This document shows, in pieces, positions 8,113 to 17,328 of a stretch of DNA of 40,739 nucleotides. The position numbers and the translations under genes are program-made. The notes below the pieces were generated by a model. It did not search any database. It was given only the letters and a program-made list of their open reading frames with translations, and was not told where the DNA came from. The stretch's first letter is position 1; each line of letters begins with the position of its first letter. The stretch spans positions 1-40,739 of the forward strand of contig CACJNI010000007.1 of assembly GCA_902594705.1 (NCBI GenBank), read 5' to 3'. Origin of the DNA: an uncultured Pelagibacteraceae bacterium. Its GTDB lineage: Bacteria > Pseudomonadota > Alphaproteobacteria > Pelagibacterales > Pelagibacteraceae.

Positions 8113-9263
8113 TGGGTCTTCATTTTAGTAAAGAAGAATTCTTAAATAGAAAAGAAAAGACAATAAACTCTATGAAAAATGAGGGTGTTGATGCTCTTAT
8201 TATGTTTAGACAGGAGTCTATGTATTGGCTCACTGGCTACGACACATTTGGATATGTATTTTTCCAAGCATTAGTTTTAGATCAAAAGGGAAATGTAATA
8301 TTATTAACTAGAGCACCTGATTTAAGGCAAGCTCAAAACACGTCCAATATCAGTGATATAAGAATTTGGGTTGATAAAGATGGTGCTAATCCTGCTGATG
8401 ATCTCAAATTAATTTTAGATGAGTTAAATTTAAAAGGAAAAAACATTGGCGTTGAATATGAAGCATACGGTCTTACAGGAAGAAATGCATTAAGACTTAA
8501 TACAGTTTTACAAAACTATTGCTCAATTGAAGATAAGTCAGAATTAATAACAAAACTAAGAGTAATAAAATCTGATGAAGAAATTAGTTATGTAAAAAAA
8601 GCAGCAAATTTAGCTGATAAAGCTTTAGATGAAGTTTGGAAGCATGCAAAAGCAGGGGTAAGTGAGTCTAAAATTTTAGCTGAAATGAATAGAGTTATAT
8701 TTGAAGGAGGTGGAGATTATCCTGCAAATGAATTTATAATTGGATCTGGAAAGAATGCTCTACTCTGTCGATATCAGGCAGAAAAACAAATACTTAATAA
8801 TCAAGATCAGTTAACGATTGAATGGGCTGGAACTTATAGACATTATCATTCAGCGATGTTTAGAACAATACCAATAGGAAAAGCAGATCCTAAGCATCAT
8901 AAAATGCACGAAGCATGCATTGAAGCTCTCACTAATTGTGAAAATAAATTAAAGCCTGGAAATAAAATTGGAGAAGTTTTTGATATTCATGCAAAAACTT
9001 TTGATAATCATGGCTTTAAAAATTCAAGAATGAATGCATGTGGATATTCATTAGGAGCAACTTTTTCTCCAAATTGGATGGATTGGCCAATGTTATACAC
9101 AGGTAATCCTTACGTAATAGAGCCAGGCAACATCTTCTTCATGCATATGATCTTGATGGACTCTGATAATGAATTAGCAATGAATTTGGGAGAAACTTAT
9201 CTAGTTACTGAAAGAGACAATGAAAGGTTGGGCAATCAAAAACTAGATCTTGTTATTTTATAA
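8112..9263 (+). CDS. M24-family 'pita-bread' hydrolase, creatinase/ectoine hydrolase-like
   Basis: A 383-residue protein with the two-domain aminopeptidase P/creatinase layout: an N-terminal domain to about residue 150 (MYWLTGYDTFGY) and a C-terminal pita-bread domain from there. The five usual metal ligands are not conserved. The first Asp is E237 (IEWAG), the second aligns with A248, and the His is Y312 in GYSLG. The two Glu remain (E337 in IEPG and E361 in LGETYLVTE). This is the pattern of metal-free creatinase-like hydrolases; DoeA-type ectoine hydrolase also has a GYSxG motif as I recall. A C-N hydrolase acting on a small amide or guanidino/cyclic compound is more likely than a Pro-peptidase. 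It is coupled to the hydratase-like gene. Confidence 0.82.
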   Translation: MGLHFSKEEFLNRKEKTINSMKNEGVDALIMFRQESMYWLTGYDTFGYVFFQALVLDQKGNVILLTRAPDLRQAQNTSNISDIRIWVDKDGANPADDLKLILDELNLKGKNIGVEYEAYGLTGRNALRLNTVLQNYCSIEDKSELITKLRVIKSDEEISYVKKAANLADKALDEVWKHAKAGVSESKILAEMNRVIFEGGGDYPANEFIIGSGKNALLCRYQAEKQILNNQDQLTIEWAGTYRHYHSAMFRTIPIGKADPKHHKMHEACIEALTNCENKLKPGNKIGEVFDIHAKTFDNHGFKNSRMNACGYSLGATFSPNWMDWPMLYTGNPYVIEPGNIFFMHMILMDSDNELAMNLGETYLVTERDNERLGNQKLDLVIL

Positions 9264-9295
9264 ATTAGCCTTTTCTTTTAAAGTTTAAAATACCC

Positions 9296-9988
9296 TTATT
9301 TAATTTTTATTTTTTGTTCAAATTCAAATTTTTTTGTAATTTGAGATTTTTTTAAATTATTAAATATTCTTAATGCTATAATCCAAAATATAATCAATAA
9401 CACTAGGACTAATAGAAAATTCGATACAACTAAATAATTATAAAATCCATGAAGTAAAAAAGGTATAAAAAAACAAAGAAATAAATTATTTTTTTTTGAA
9501 ATAAATGCATATTTCATAAAATAATAACCCATAAATGCACCAAATAAAGCATGAGCAGGAATTGCAGAAAAAGATCTCACGACAGCTAATGTCATTGATG
9601 TGGTTTGAAAATAATCTTTTAATACATAAACATAATAAATATTTTCAAGTGTCGCAAAACCAAGAGATACAACAACACCGTAAACCATTCCATCTGTAGG
9701 TTCGTCAAATTCTTTCATTTTGTAAACAACATAATAAAGTATAAAAAATTTTAGACCCTCCTCTACAGGGGCAGCAGTTAGAAATGAGAAGATTAAATTT
9801 TGACTTATGTTTAATTTAACAAAAAAATCACTTAGAAATGTATTAATAATAAAAGCAGGTATTGTTATTAATATTCCATAGCAAAATATTTTAATTATTG
9901 ATGAAGTTGGTTCAGGAAATTTTTCTGATTTAACAAAAAAAATAATTATTAAAAATGAAGGTAATATTGTAATTAAAAGTAAATTCAT
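9296..9988 (-). CDS. PrsW-family intramembrane metalloprotease
   Basis: A 230-residue membrane protein with the PrsW motifs: E76-E77-GLK-FF, FATLE115N, and H146 in HALFGAFMGYY. These are the predicted zinc site inside the membrane. About seven or eight helices can be drawn. In Bacillus, PrsW cuts an anti-sigma factor; homologues in other bacteria are mostly uncharacterised. The ATG directly abuts the stop of the upstream 151-residue secreted protein, so the pair is one operon and that protein is a candidate partner or substrate. This link is inference from spacing only. Confidence 0.85.
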   Translation of the reverse strand: MNLLLITILPSFLIIIFFVKSEKFPEPTSSIIKIFCYGILITIPAFIINTFLSDFFVKLNISQNLIFSFLTAAPVEEGLKFFILYYVVYKMKEFDEPTDGMVYGVVVSLGFATLENIYYVYVLKDYFQTTSMTLAVVRSFSAIPAHALFGAFMGYYFMKYAFISKKNNLFLCFFIPFLLHGFYNYLVVSNFLLVLVLLIIFWIIALRIFNNLKKSQITKKFEFEQKIKIK

Positions 9989-10444
9989 CTAATCTCTAGT
10001 GCAACCAAAGAAAGAAATATATTTTTCATTATCTTTAGTGTTCATATTTTTTGTAACTTCATGAATTAATTCACCAGTTGATCTATTTAAAAATACTGAC
10101 TCTGAGTATTTTTTTTCTTTATCTATATTTTTAAATAAAATAGTGTCGTTTTTAGCAATTCTAACATCATCTTTACTAATATCTGAATAAGTATCTATAA
10201 ATTCTGATAAACCATTAATAGTAAGTTTACTTGGTTGTGCTGCTATAACTTTTAATACTTTGTTTTTATCAACTTCAATATTGTCTGCTGTAAAAGTCTG
10301 ATAATTAAAATCTTTATTTTTGATCATTATTTTTTCTAATTTACAATCGAATGTGATTTTAAAATCATGGATTATATCTGTATTTTTGGAATAACTAATC
10401 GATGATGAAATAAGTAAAATTAATATCGAAAATATAATTTTCAT
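9989..10444 (-). CDS. Hypothetical exported protein (151 aa)
   Basis: I do not recognise a family. The protein has an N-terminal signal peptide (Lys start, hydrophobic 4-14, SSSISYS near 14-20). It then has alternating beta-like segments with two Cys, one in FDCKLEK and one near the C-terminus in FFGCTRD, that may form a disulfide. Its stop abuts the start of the PrsW gene. It looks like a small periplasmic or lipid-free surface protein. The codon usage and composition match the neighbouring genes. Confidence 0.7.
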   Translation of the reverse strand: MKIIFSILILLISSSISYSKNTDIIHDFKITFDCKLEKIMIKNKDFNYQTFTADNIEVDKNKVLKVIAAQPSKLTINGLSEFIDTYSDISKDDVRIAKNDTILFKNIDKEKKYSESVFLNRSTGELIHEVTKNMNTKDNEKYISFFGCTRD

Positions 10445-10523
10445 TTATTTATCATACCGTATTTTGTTATGTAAATCGTGTGCACTTCTATCTTTCTTTA
10501 TTTATAATCTAGTATTACTGATA

Positions 10524-11039
10524 TTATTTATATGTGCCTGTTACTAAAAAACTTTCTAATATTAGATCTTTATATTTTTTTTCAAATTTCTCGATTGTAA
10601 ATCGTTTAGGTTTCTTTTTTATCATATCATTTAATGCATAACCTTTTATTCTATAAACATGCTTACCATCAGGTGGGCACATGCCTTTAAATCCACGGTA
10701 GCCTTTACTATTTTTTGCAATTAATCCAAAATCTAATTTCCCTTTTTTTATTGGATCTAATTTTGTGTTTGAGGGAGGTATATCAATTACAACCCAGTGA
10801 ACAGATATTTTTCCTGCAACCGGAATAGCATCTGGATCATCAATAATTAAAGCAAATGATTTTGTATTTTCTGGTATATTTATAAATTCTATAGGTATTG
10901 ATAAATCTTTTCCCCCCTTTTTTTTACAAGCATGCTCTTTTGGAATTGGCATACCATTTGAAAAATTTGTTTTTATTTCAAAAGAGTATGCTTTTGAATA
11001 AAAAATAGAAATTAAAATTATAAAGAAAATTTTTTTCAT
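10524..11039 (-). CDS. YbhB/YbcL (PEBP) family protein, exported
   Basis: A 171-residue protein with a signal peptide (about 1-19). It has the phosphatidylethanolamine-binding-protein pattern: LIIDDPDAIP, the SVHWVVIDIPP core strand, and GYRGFKGMCPPDGKHVYRIK (cited as motif). The bacterial YbhB/YbcL group is widespread with unknown physiological role; ligand binding or inhibition of kinases/proteases is claimed for eukaryotic relatives. Its ATG overlaps the stop of the renalase-like gene by 4 bp (ATGA), so the two are co-translated. Confidence 0.88.
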   Translation of the reverse strand: MKKIFFIILISIFYSKAYSFEIKTNFSNGMPIPKEHACKKKGGKDLSIPIEFINIPENTKSFALIIDDPDAIPVAGKISVHWVVIDIPPSNTKLDPIKKGKLDFGLIAKNSKGYRGFKGMCPPDGKHVYRIKGYALNDMIKKKPKRFTIEKFEKKYKDLILESFLVTGTYK

Positions 11040-12016
11040 ATTCTAATTTTACCAATTTTGTTAAATAAATCTACAGCACTTAACCAACCATTTTCTAACC
11101 TTGGTCCTCCAAAATAATCACCACACAGACCTAATTTTAAAGACTTGTTCCATAAAGATAATTGTTTAAGTGGATTTGAATTGGAAGAATACATCCAGCC
11201 ATGAATTCTTGAATAATAAATTTTTTTTATTTTCAACTTCGTTAATTTCTCAAATTTTTTAACAAGTTGATTAGTGTAATATTTTCTTTTATTTCTATAA
11301 TTTTTGGTAAATTTATTGCCGTATTTGTAAGTGCTTTGAAGTGTCCATAAATCATACTTATAGTTAAATCTTTTCTTACTATTTTCGTATGCAGCCCAAC
11401 CAAGCATATCATCATTGAAAAAGTAGCTACTATTAGATTGCTTAAGCTTATTTGTAACAATCATTACTGTTAAATTGGCATCCATCTTAACGTTTTGATT
11501 TAAATAGGATTTATTTAAATATTTTTGTCCTAATTTCTTACTTTGAGGAAATGGGCAGGTCAAAATAAGGTTTTTACACTTTTGTTTTACATCATTTTTA
11601 AATGTTAATTCCCAATGATCATTTAATCTCTTTATATTTGTAAGTTCATGTTCAAAATTACATTTAATTTTCTTTAATAAATGTTTGCTAATAGAGTTGT
11701 TTCCTTTTGTTCCAATTAATTTTATATGATTTTTAATTTCTTTGACTGTTTTATGTAGAAATAAATGATTTCCTCCCCACTTTTTTAAAACTTTTTTCTT
11801 AATAAGTTGATTAGTAAATGTTTTAAATTTTGTGGATTTTGGAGAGATATATTGAAGTCCGTGATCAAATCCGACTTTATCTTTATATTTTTTAAATGAA
11901 CTTCTTCCACCATAACCTCTTGCTTTATCATAAACTACAACAGAATATTTTTTACTTAATAGGTTTGAGATCGTTGATCCTGAAATTCCTGATCCTATGA
12001 TGCAAAAATCAAGCAT
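11036..12016 (-). CDS. Renalase-like FAD-dependent oxidoreductase
   Basis: A 326-residue flavoprotein with GSGISG at residues 8-13. An acidic residue in VVVYDKARGYGGRSS binds the ADP ribose, followed by FDHGLQYIS, the pattern of bacterial renalase-like proteins. A WMYSSNSNP segment and a C-terminal GLCGDYFGGPRLENGWLSA motif complete the FAD site. Bacterial renalases oxidise isomeric dihydro-NAD(P)H forms back to NAD(P)+, and a metabolite-repair role is likely. The gene is the first of a two-gene unit with the PEBP protein; the aminotransferase 18 bp upstream on the same strand may be in the same transcript. Confidence 0.82.
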   Translation of the reverse strand: MLDFCIIGSGISGSTISNLLSKKYSVVVYDKARGYGGRSSFKKYKDKVGFDHGLQYISPKSTKFKTFTNQLIKKKVLKKWGGNHLFLHKTVKEIKNHIKLIGTKGNNSISKHLLKKIKCNFEHELTNIKRLNDHWELTFKNDVKQKCKNLILTCPFPQSKKLGQKYLNKSYLNQNVKMDANLTVMIVTNKLKQSNSSYFFNDDMLGWAAYENSKKRFNYKYDLWTLQSTYKYGNKFTKNYRNKRKYYTNQLVKKFEKLTKLKIKKIYYSRIHGWMYSSNSNPLKQLSLWNKSLKLGLCGDYFGGPRLENGWLSAVDLFNKIGKIRI

Positions 12017-12034
12017 GATTTGTAACTTGATTAA

Positions 12035-13207
12035 TTAACAAAGATACTCAAGTGCTTTAAGTATTCCACCTTTTTTATAAGGTATTTTAGATTTCATTAG
12101 ACCCATTTCAACACCTGCCAATGTTCCAGCTAACATGAGTTCGTTAAAATCACCCAAGTGGCCAATTCTAAAAATTTTTCCAGCAACTTTTGCAAGTCCT
12201 GTTCCTAATGACATGTTGTAATGATCTAAAATAGTTTTTCTTAAAAAATCAGCATCATGACCATCTGGAACCATTACAGCTGTTAATGAATCTGAATATT
12301 CTTCAGGGTTTTTACAGAGTATTTCTAATCCCCACGAGTTAACTGCAACTCTTGTAGCTTCTGCAAATCTTTTGTGTCTTTTGAAAACATTATCTAAACC
12401 TTCTTCTGTAAGCATATTGATTGCTTCATCCAAACCATAAAATAAATTTGTGGCAGGTGTGTAAGGAAAGTAACCTTTTTTATTGTTTTCTAACATTGGT
12501 CCCCAATCCCAATACGATTTTGGTAATTCAGATGTTTTATATGCCTCTAAAGCTTTAGAACTTATTGCATTAAAAGAAAGTCCTGGTGGTAATAGCAATC
12601 CTTTTTGGGATCCTCCTACTGTTACATCAACTTTCCACTCTTCATGTCTATAATCTATAGAACCTAATGAAGATATCGTATCAACAAATAATAAAGCTGG
12701 ATGTTCCGCATTATCCATAGCTTTTCTAATTTCTCCAATTCTACTTGTTACTCCAGTAGAAGTTTCATTATGTACAGCACAAACTGCTTTAATTTTTTTA
12801 TCTTTGTCTTCTTTTAATTTTTGTTCAACAATGTTTGGGTCTACACCTGTTCTCCAATCACCTTCTACAAAGTCCACTTCAATTTTAAATTTTTGAGCAA
12901 TATCCCACCAAAGAGTTGAGAAATGTCCAGTTTCAAACATCAAGATTTTATCACCAGCACTTAAAGTGTTTACAAGTGCAGCTTCCCAAGCACCCGTTCC
13001 TGAAGCTGGAAAAATTATTACAGGTTCAGAAGTTTTAAAAATTAATTTTATTCGATCTAAAACTCTTAATCCTAATTCAGCAAAGTCAGGACCTCTGTGA
13101 TCTATAGTTGGATAATCCATTGCTCTTAGAACTCTATCTGGGACATTTGTTGGTCCTGGAATTTGTAAAAAATGTCGACCAGGTCTTATATTATTTGAAA
13201 TTGCCAT
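12035..13207 (-). CDS. sgaA: Serine-glyoxylate aminotransferase (class V)
   Basis: A 390-residue class V PLP aminotransferase. The N-terminal FLQIPGPTNVPDRVLRAM and DHRGPDF motifs are typical of the serine/alanine-glyoxylate group, and the PLP lysine is K202 in GGSQKGLLLPPG. It would convert serine plus glyoxylate to hydroxypyruvate plus glycine in the cytoplasm, linking C2 metabolism to the serine pool. It is divergent from the enolase-superfamily gene over 45 bp. The neighbouring 2-hydroxyacid dehydrogenase on the other strand could deliver an oxo-acid, but this is inference. 2-aminoethylphosphonate transaminase is a less likely reading. Confidence 0.88.
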   Translation of the reverse strand: MAISNNIRPGRHFLQIPGPTNVPDRVLRAMDYPTIDHRGPDFAELGLRVLDRIKLIFKTSEPVIIFPASGTGAWEAALVNTLSAGDKILMFETGHFSTLWWDIAQKFKIEVDFVEGDWRTGVDPNIVEQKLKEDKDKKIKAVCAVHNETSTGVTSRIGEIRKAMDNAEHPALLFVDTISSLGSIDYRHEEWKVDVTVGGSQKGLLLPPGLSFNAISSKALEAYKTSELPKSYWDWGPMLENNKKGYFPYTPATNLFYGLDEAINMLTEEGLDNVFKRHKRFAEATRVAVNSWGLEILCKNPEEYSDSLTAVMVPDGHDADFLRKTILDHYNMSLGTGLAKVAGKIFRIGHLGDFNELMLAGTLAGVEMGLMKSKIPYKKGGILKALEYLC

Positions 13208-13228
13208 ACCGCTGTATATGCTAAAGAA

Positions 13229-13250
13229 ATTATATAATCAAATTTATAAT
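13229..13250. promoter_or_regulatory. Overlapping divergent -10 boxes between sgaA and the enolase-superfamily gene
   Basis: The 45-bp gap holds TATAAT on the plus strand at 13233-13238 and again at 13245-13250, and TATAAT on the minus strand at 13234-13229. The plus-strand ATG at 13253 has no Shine-Dalgarno, and a start from the first box would give a leader of only about 8 nt, so a near-leaderless mRNA is possible. Because the two boxes overlap, divergent transcription could be mutually exclusive. No convincing -35 was identified. Confidence 0.4.
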
Positions 13251-13252
13251 AT

Positions 13253-14407
13253 ATGACAAATAGTAGTAATTTAATTGATAGCCTAGAAGTTTATGTTCTT
13301 AATAATCCAGATGAAGTAAAACCACATTGGGTTAGTCACTTTATTGTTCCAACAGCTAACGAACTTTTAATTAAAATTAAAAACAAAGAGGGTCATTCAG
13401 GATTTGGTTTAGCAACAAGCTACACTGATATTGCTCCAATCATCAAACCGTTTTCAAATGGCTTACAAGATTTAATAATTGGTGAAGATCCATTTTGCTC
13501 TGAAAAAATTTATGAGAAAATTTTCAACTTAACTGATACTCGAGCCAGTAGTGAAAAAGGTTGGAGCAGAGAAGCATTAATCAGAATTTCAGCAGCTTTA
13601 GATATTGCTTGTTGGGATTTAATAGGAAAAGCTTCAAACATTCCATTGTACAAATTATTTGGTGGATACAGAAATAAAATTCCTGTTTATGTAACATGTG
13701 CTTACTACAGAGACGGTAAAGATGAAAAAGAACTAAGAGATGAAATACAAAAATTAGTAAATATTGGTCATCAAAGTTTTAAGGTTAAAGTTGGAGGACT
13801 TAGTATCAAAGAGGATGCTAAGAGATTAGATATTATTAGAGATGAAATTGGAGATCAAAAAGGTTTAATGATTGATGTCAATAGAGCATGGGATCTAAAA
13901 ACTGCAATTGAAGGTGTAAAAGAATTTGAGAGATTTAATCCTACATGGATTGAAGAACCTGTTAGATGGGAAGATGACAGAAGGACTTTAAAACTTTTAT
14001 CAAAACAAACTAAAATTCCATTATCAGGTGGTGAAAGTGAAATAACTATTTATGGATGCAGGTCCATGATTGAAGAAGATGCAATACAAATTTTACAATT
14101 TGATTGTACAATGTTTGGTGGTTTTACTAATGGAAAAAAACTCTCTGCACTGTGTGAATTAAATCATATAGATGTAGCACCACATCATGATTGTTATATT
14201 CATGCTCCATTAGTAGCATCAACTCCAGCTGGAAGAATTGTTGAGTCATTTGATGATGAAAGAGATCCTTTGCAAGCTCAATTATTTGAAAATCCACATA
14301 AAATGAGTGATGGATGGATACATTTAAATGAAAAACCTGGTTTAGGTTTAGAGATTTCAGAGGCCGCGTTAAAAAAGTTCGGCAAACTGGTTTACAAAAA
14401 TAAATAA
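13253..14407 (+). CDS. Enolase-superfamily enzyme (mandelate racemase/muconate lactonizing type)
   Basis: A 384-residue two-domain enzyme with the capping domain at about 1-130 followed by the barrel. The barrel holds the acid/base K177-x-K179 (FKVKVGG), metal ligands D208 (IDVNRAW), E234 (WIEEPV) and E261 (SGGES), D284 (LQFDCTMFGG), and H311/H312 in APHHDCYIH. The K-x-K plus His-Asp set is that of the mandelate racemase subgroup, which racemises or dehydrates acid sugars and other 2-hydroxy acids. The substrate cannot be assigned from sequence. It lies 17 bp before the FAD/Fe-S dehydrogenase, which suggests one catabolic unit for a hydroxy acid. Confidence 0.9.
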   Translation: MTNSSNLIDSLEVYVLNNPDEVKPHWVSHFIVPTANELLIKIKNKEGHSGFGLATSYTDIAPIIKPFSNGLQDLIIGEDPFCSEKIYEKIFNLTDTRASSEKGWSREALIRISAALDIACWDLIGKASNIPLYKLFGGYRNKIPVYVTCAYYRDGKDEKELRDEIQKLVNIGHQSFKVKVGGLSIKEDAKRLDIIRDEIGDQKGLMIDVNRAWDLKTAIEGVKEFERFNPTWIEEPVRWEDDRRTLKLLSKQTKIPLSGGESEITIYGCRSMIEEDAIQILQFDCTMFGGFTNGKKLSALCELNHIDVAPHHDCYIHAPLVASTPAGRIVESFDDERDPLQAQLFENPHKMSDGWIHLNEKPGLGLEISEAALKKFGKLVYKNK

Positions 14408-14424
14408 ACCTTTAATTAAGTTTT

Positions 14425-17328
14425 ATGCGGTTTAATTCAGATCAGATACAAAAAATTGGTAAAGAAATTAGCAATAAAGTTGATGGAAAAACTTTATTCG
14501 ATGAATTCTCACGTGGAAGATACAGTACCGATGCTTCTGTATATCAAATTAAACCCCTTGGTGTAGTTCTTCCAAAAGATACTAATGATGTTTTAAGTTT
14601 AATGGAGTATTCACAAAAAAATTCTGTACCTCTATTAGCTAGAGGAGGTGGAAGTTCTCAATGTGGCCAGACTGTTGGAGAGAGTGTTGTACTCGATTAC
14701 AGCAAACATCAAAATAAAATTTTAGAACTTAATGTTGAAGAAAAATATGTATGGGTTCAACCAGGTGTCGTATTAGATCATTTAAATGCTTATTTGAAGC
14801 CTCATGGACTTTGGTTTCCAGTAGACGTTTCAACAAGTAGTAGAGCAACAATTGGAGGAATGTCAGCTAACAATTCCTGTGGATCAAGATCTTTATATTA
14901 TGGCAACATGGTTCATAACGTATTAGCCATTGAAGCAATATTGGATGATGGCTCTATATTTAATTTTGATCAAATAAATAAGAATTATTTAGCTACAAAG
15001 AACAATCAAGATAGACTTTATAAAATCATAGATAAATTCATAGATGTGAGACAACAGGTTGGAGGCGAAATTGATGCTAATTGGCCAACTACACAAAGAA
15101 GAGTTGGAGGATATAATATTGATTTAATTGATCCTGAAGGCTTCAACTCATCAAATCTTCTTGTTGGATCTGAAGGAACACTATCTTTATTCAATAAAAT
15201 AAAATTAAAATTATCAGAAATACCAAAGAATAAAATATTAGGTGTCTGTTACTTTGATAATTTCCATCAAGCAATGGAATTATCAAAAGAGATCGTAAAA
15301 TTAAAACCTACTTGTGTAGAGTTGATGGACCAAAATTTATTAAATTTGGCAAAAGAAATACCAATGTATGCTGGAGGTATAAAAAAATATATCAAAGGAA
15401 ATCCTGAAGCTGTTTTGATGGTAGAATTTATTGATACTGAAAAAAGTGTATATGAAAAGAAAATAAAGGATCTAGAATATTTAGTTTTAAATCAAAACAA
15501 AAAAAATCAGTTTTCATATTACTCGGATTTATCAGAGCAGAAAGAAGTTTTTGAAATAAGAAAAGCTGGATTAAATATTTTGATGTCGATGAAAGGAGAT
15601 AGAAAACCAGTTGCCTTCATTGAAGATTGTGCAGTTTCTCTAGAACACTTAGCTGTCTACACGGCTAGATTAAAAGAAATATTTAAAAAATATGGAACAA
15701 GTGGAATGTTTTATGCTCATGCATCTGTTGGAACTCTTCATGTAAGACCAGTTTTAAATATGAAATCTGACAAGGATATACAAAATATGAGATCTATATC
15801 TGAAGAAGCTTTTGAAATGGTTAAGGATTATAAAGGTTCCCACTCAGGAGAACATGGTGATGGAATTGTTAGATCAGAATTTCATGAGATGATGTTTGGT
15901 AAAAAAATCATAAATGCATTTGAAGAAATAAAAGATACATTCGATAGTAAAAACCTTTTAAATCCTGGAAAAATTGTTCGGCCATTTAAATCAAATGATA
16001 GATCTCTAATGAGATACAAGTCAGGTTATCAAACTGAAAATATAGATACACATTATGATTGGTCTAATTGGGGTCAATTCTCTGATGCTGTTGAGATGTG
16101 TAATAACAATGGAGCTTGTAGAAAATTAGATTCTGGTGTGATGTGTCCATCATACAGAGTAACTAAAGAAGAAAAAGATTTAGTTCGAGGTAGAGCAAAT
16201 ACTTTAAGATTAGCTTTATCCAATCAACTTCCAGAAGGTTCATTTGCATCAAAAGAAATGTATGAAACTATGGAGTTATGTGTGAGCTGTAAAGCTTGTC
16301 AAAGAGAATGTCCTATGTCGGTTGATATGGCTAAGATGAAGTCAGAGTTTCTTTCTCATTACTATAAAAAATTTAGTATGCGTATTAAAGATAGAGTTAT
16401 CTCAGATATGCCTAGACTTATTTGGTTATTAAAGATTATTGCTCCTATATTCAATAAAATCAAAAATATACCACTAATCTCAACAATTGTTGAAAAGTTT
16501 GGTTTTGCAACAGCAAGGTCTATGCCTGAAGTTCAAAACCAAAACGCATTAAGAGAAATTTATGACAGTCAGACAGTATCAGAAAATAAAGTAATTTTGT
16601 TTGCAGATACATTTAATATTAATTTTGAAAATGAAAATTTAGTTTATGCAATTAAAGTATTAAATAAATTTGGATATCAAGCGGTTATACCAAGTTTTGG
16701 TAAAGATAAATTAAAGAGACCCCTTTGTTGTGGCAGAACTTATATTTCTTACGGTCAATTAGACAAAGCTTCTGAAGAGCTAAATAGATTTAATGATTAC
16801 GTTATCCAAAATAATTATATTGATTTACCAGTTGTAGGTATTGAACCATCCTGTTTATTAACTTTTAACGATGAATATCAAACTTTAAAAAATGTGAAAA
16901 ATAAAGAACAGATTAAAAATAAATTTTATCTGCTTGAGGAATTTATTTTAGAACAAATAAGAAATAATAATAATATTAAAGCTAATAAGTTTGATCAAAA
17001 TGTATTAATCCACGGGCACTGTCATCAAAAATCACAAGATAGAATGAAGGGTCTAACTAATCTTTTATCAGAATTAAATATTAATAATAAAATGATAGAG
17101 TCTAGTTGCTGTGGAATGGCTGGTTCATTTGGATATGACAGTAAAACTTATGAGGTATCCAAAAAAATGGCAAATCTTTCTTTGATACCTGCAATCAATA
17201 ATAGTGATGAAAAAGATTTTATAGTTGCAAATGGTACAAGCTGTAGACATCAAATATCTGATTTATCTGATAAAAAAGGTAAGCATGTCTCAGAATTATT
17301 ATTTAAAATTTTTGAAACTGTTAATTAA
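14425..17328 (+). CDS. FAD/Fe-S 2-hydroxyacid dehydrogenase (YdiJ/glycolate-oxidase-like fusion)
   Basis: A 967-residue fusion. Residues 1-270 form a PCMH-type FAD domain (RGGGSSQCGQ near 73, GGMSANNSCGSRSLYYG near 144), and 270-520 the oxidase C-domain (HSGEHGDG near 473). Two 4Fe-4S motifs follow (C559, C565, C574 region, and C619-x2-C622-x2-C625-x3-C629). The C-terminus has two CCG domains (CC768-769 and C810; C866, CC895-896 and C940). The layout matches YdiJ, a D-2-hydroxyglutarate dehydrogenase, and fused D-lactate/glycolate dehydrogenases. Electrons would leave via the Fe-S clusters to a quinone or membrane acceptor. It follows the enolase-superfamily gene on the same strand, and its end overlaps the converging CoA-transferase by 4 bp. 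A D-2-hydroxy acid is the safest substrate call. Confidence 0.88.
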   Translation: MRFNSDQIQKIGKEISNKVDGKTLFDEFSRGRYSTDASVYQIKPLGVVLPKDTNDVLSLMEYSQKNSVPLLARGGGSSQCGQTVGESVVLDYSKHQNKILELNVEEKYVWVQPGVVLDHLNAYLKPHGLWFPVDVSTSSRATIGGMSANNSCGSRSLYYGNMVHNVLAIEAILDDGSIFNFDQINKNYLATKNNQDRLYKIIDKFIDVRQQVGGEIDANWPTTQRRVGGYNIDLIDPEGFNSSNLLVGSEGTLSLFNKIKLKLSEIPKNKILGVCYFDNFHQAMELSKEIVKLKPTCVELMDQNLLNLAKEIPMYAGGIKKYIKGNPEAVLMVEFIDTEKSVYEKKIKDLEYLVLNQNKKNQFSYYSDLSEQKEVFEIRKAGLNILMSMKGDRKPVAFIEDCAVSLEHLAVYTARLKEIFKKYGTSGMFYAHASVGTLHVRPVLNMKSDKDIQNMRSISEEAFEMVKDYKGSHSGEHGDGIVRSEFHEMMFGKKIINAFEEIKDTFDSKNLLNPGKIVRPFKSNDRSLMRYKSGYQTENIDTHYDWSNWGQFSDAVEMCNNNGACRKLDSGVMCPSYRVTKEEKDLVRGRANTLRLALSNQLPEGSFASKEMYETMELCVSCKACQRECPMSVDMAKMKSEFLSHYYKKFSMRIKDRVISDMPRLIWLLKIIAPIFNKIKNIPLISTIVEKFGFATARSMPEVQNQNALREIYDSQTVSENKVILFADTFNINFENENLVYAIKVLNKFGYQAVIPSFGKDKLKRPLCCGRTYISYGQLDKASEELNRFNDYVIQNNYIDLPVVGIEPSCLLTFNDEYQTLKNVKNKEQIKNKFYLLEEFILEQIRNNNNIKANKFDQNVLIHGHCHQKSQDRMKGLTNLLSELNINNKMIESSCCGMAGSFGYDSKTYEVSKKMANLSLIPAINNSDEKDFIVANGTSCRHQISDLSDKKGKHVSELLFKIFETVN

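Noticed and set aside
8112..9263. Calling the M24 protein Xaa-Pro aminopeptidase
   Set aside because: Three of five metal ligands are replaced, so a metallopeptidase activity is unlikely.
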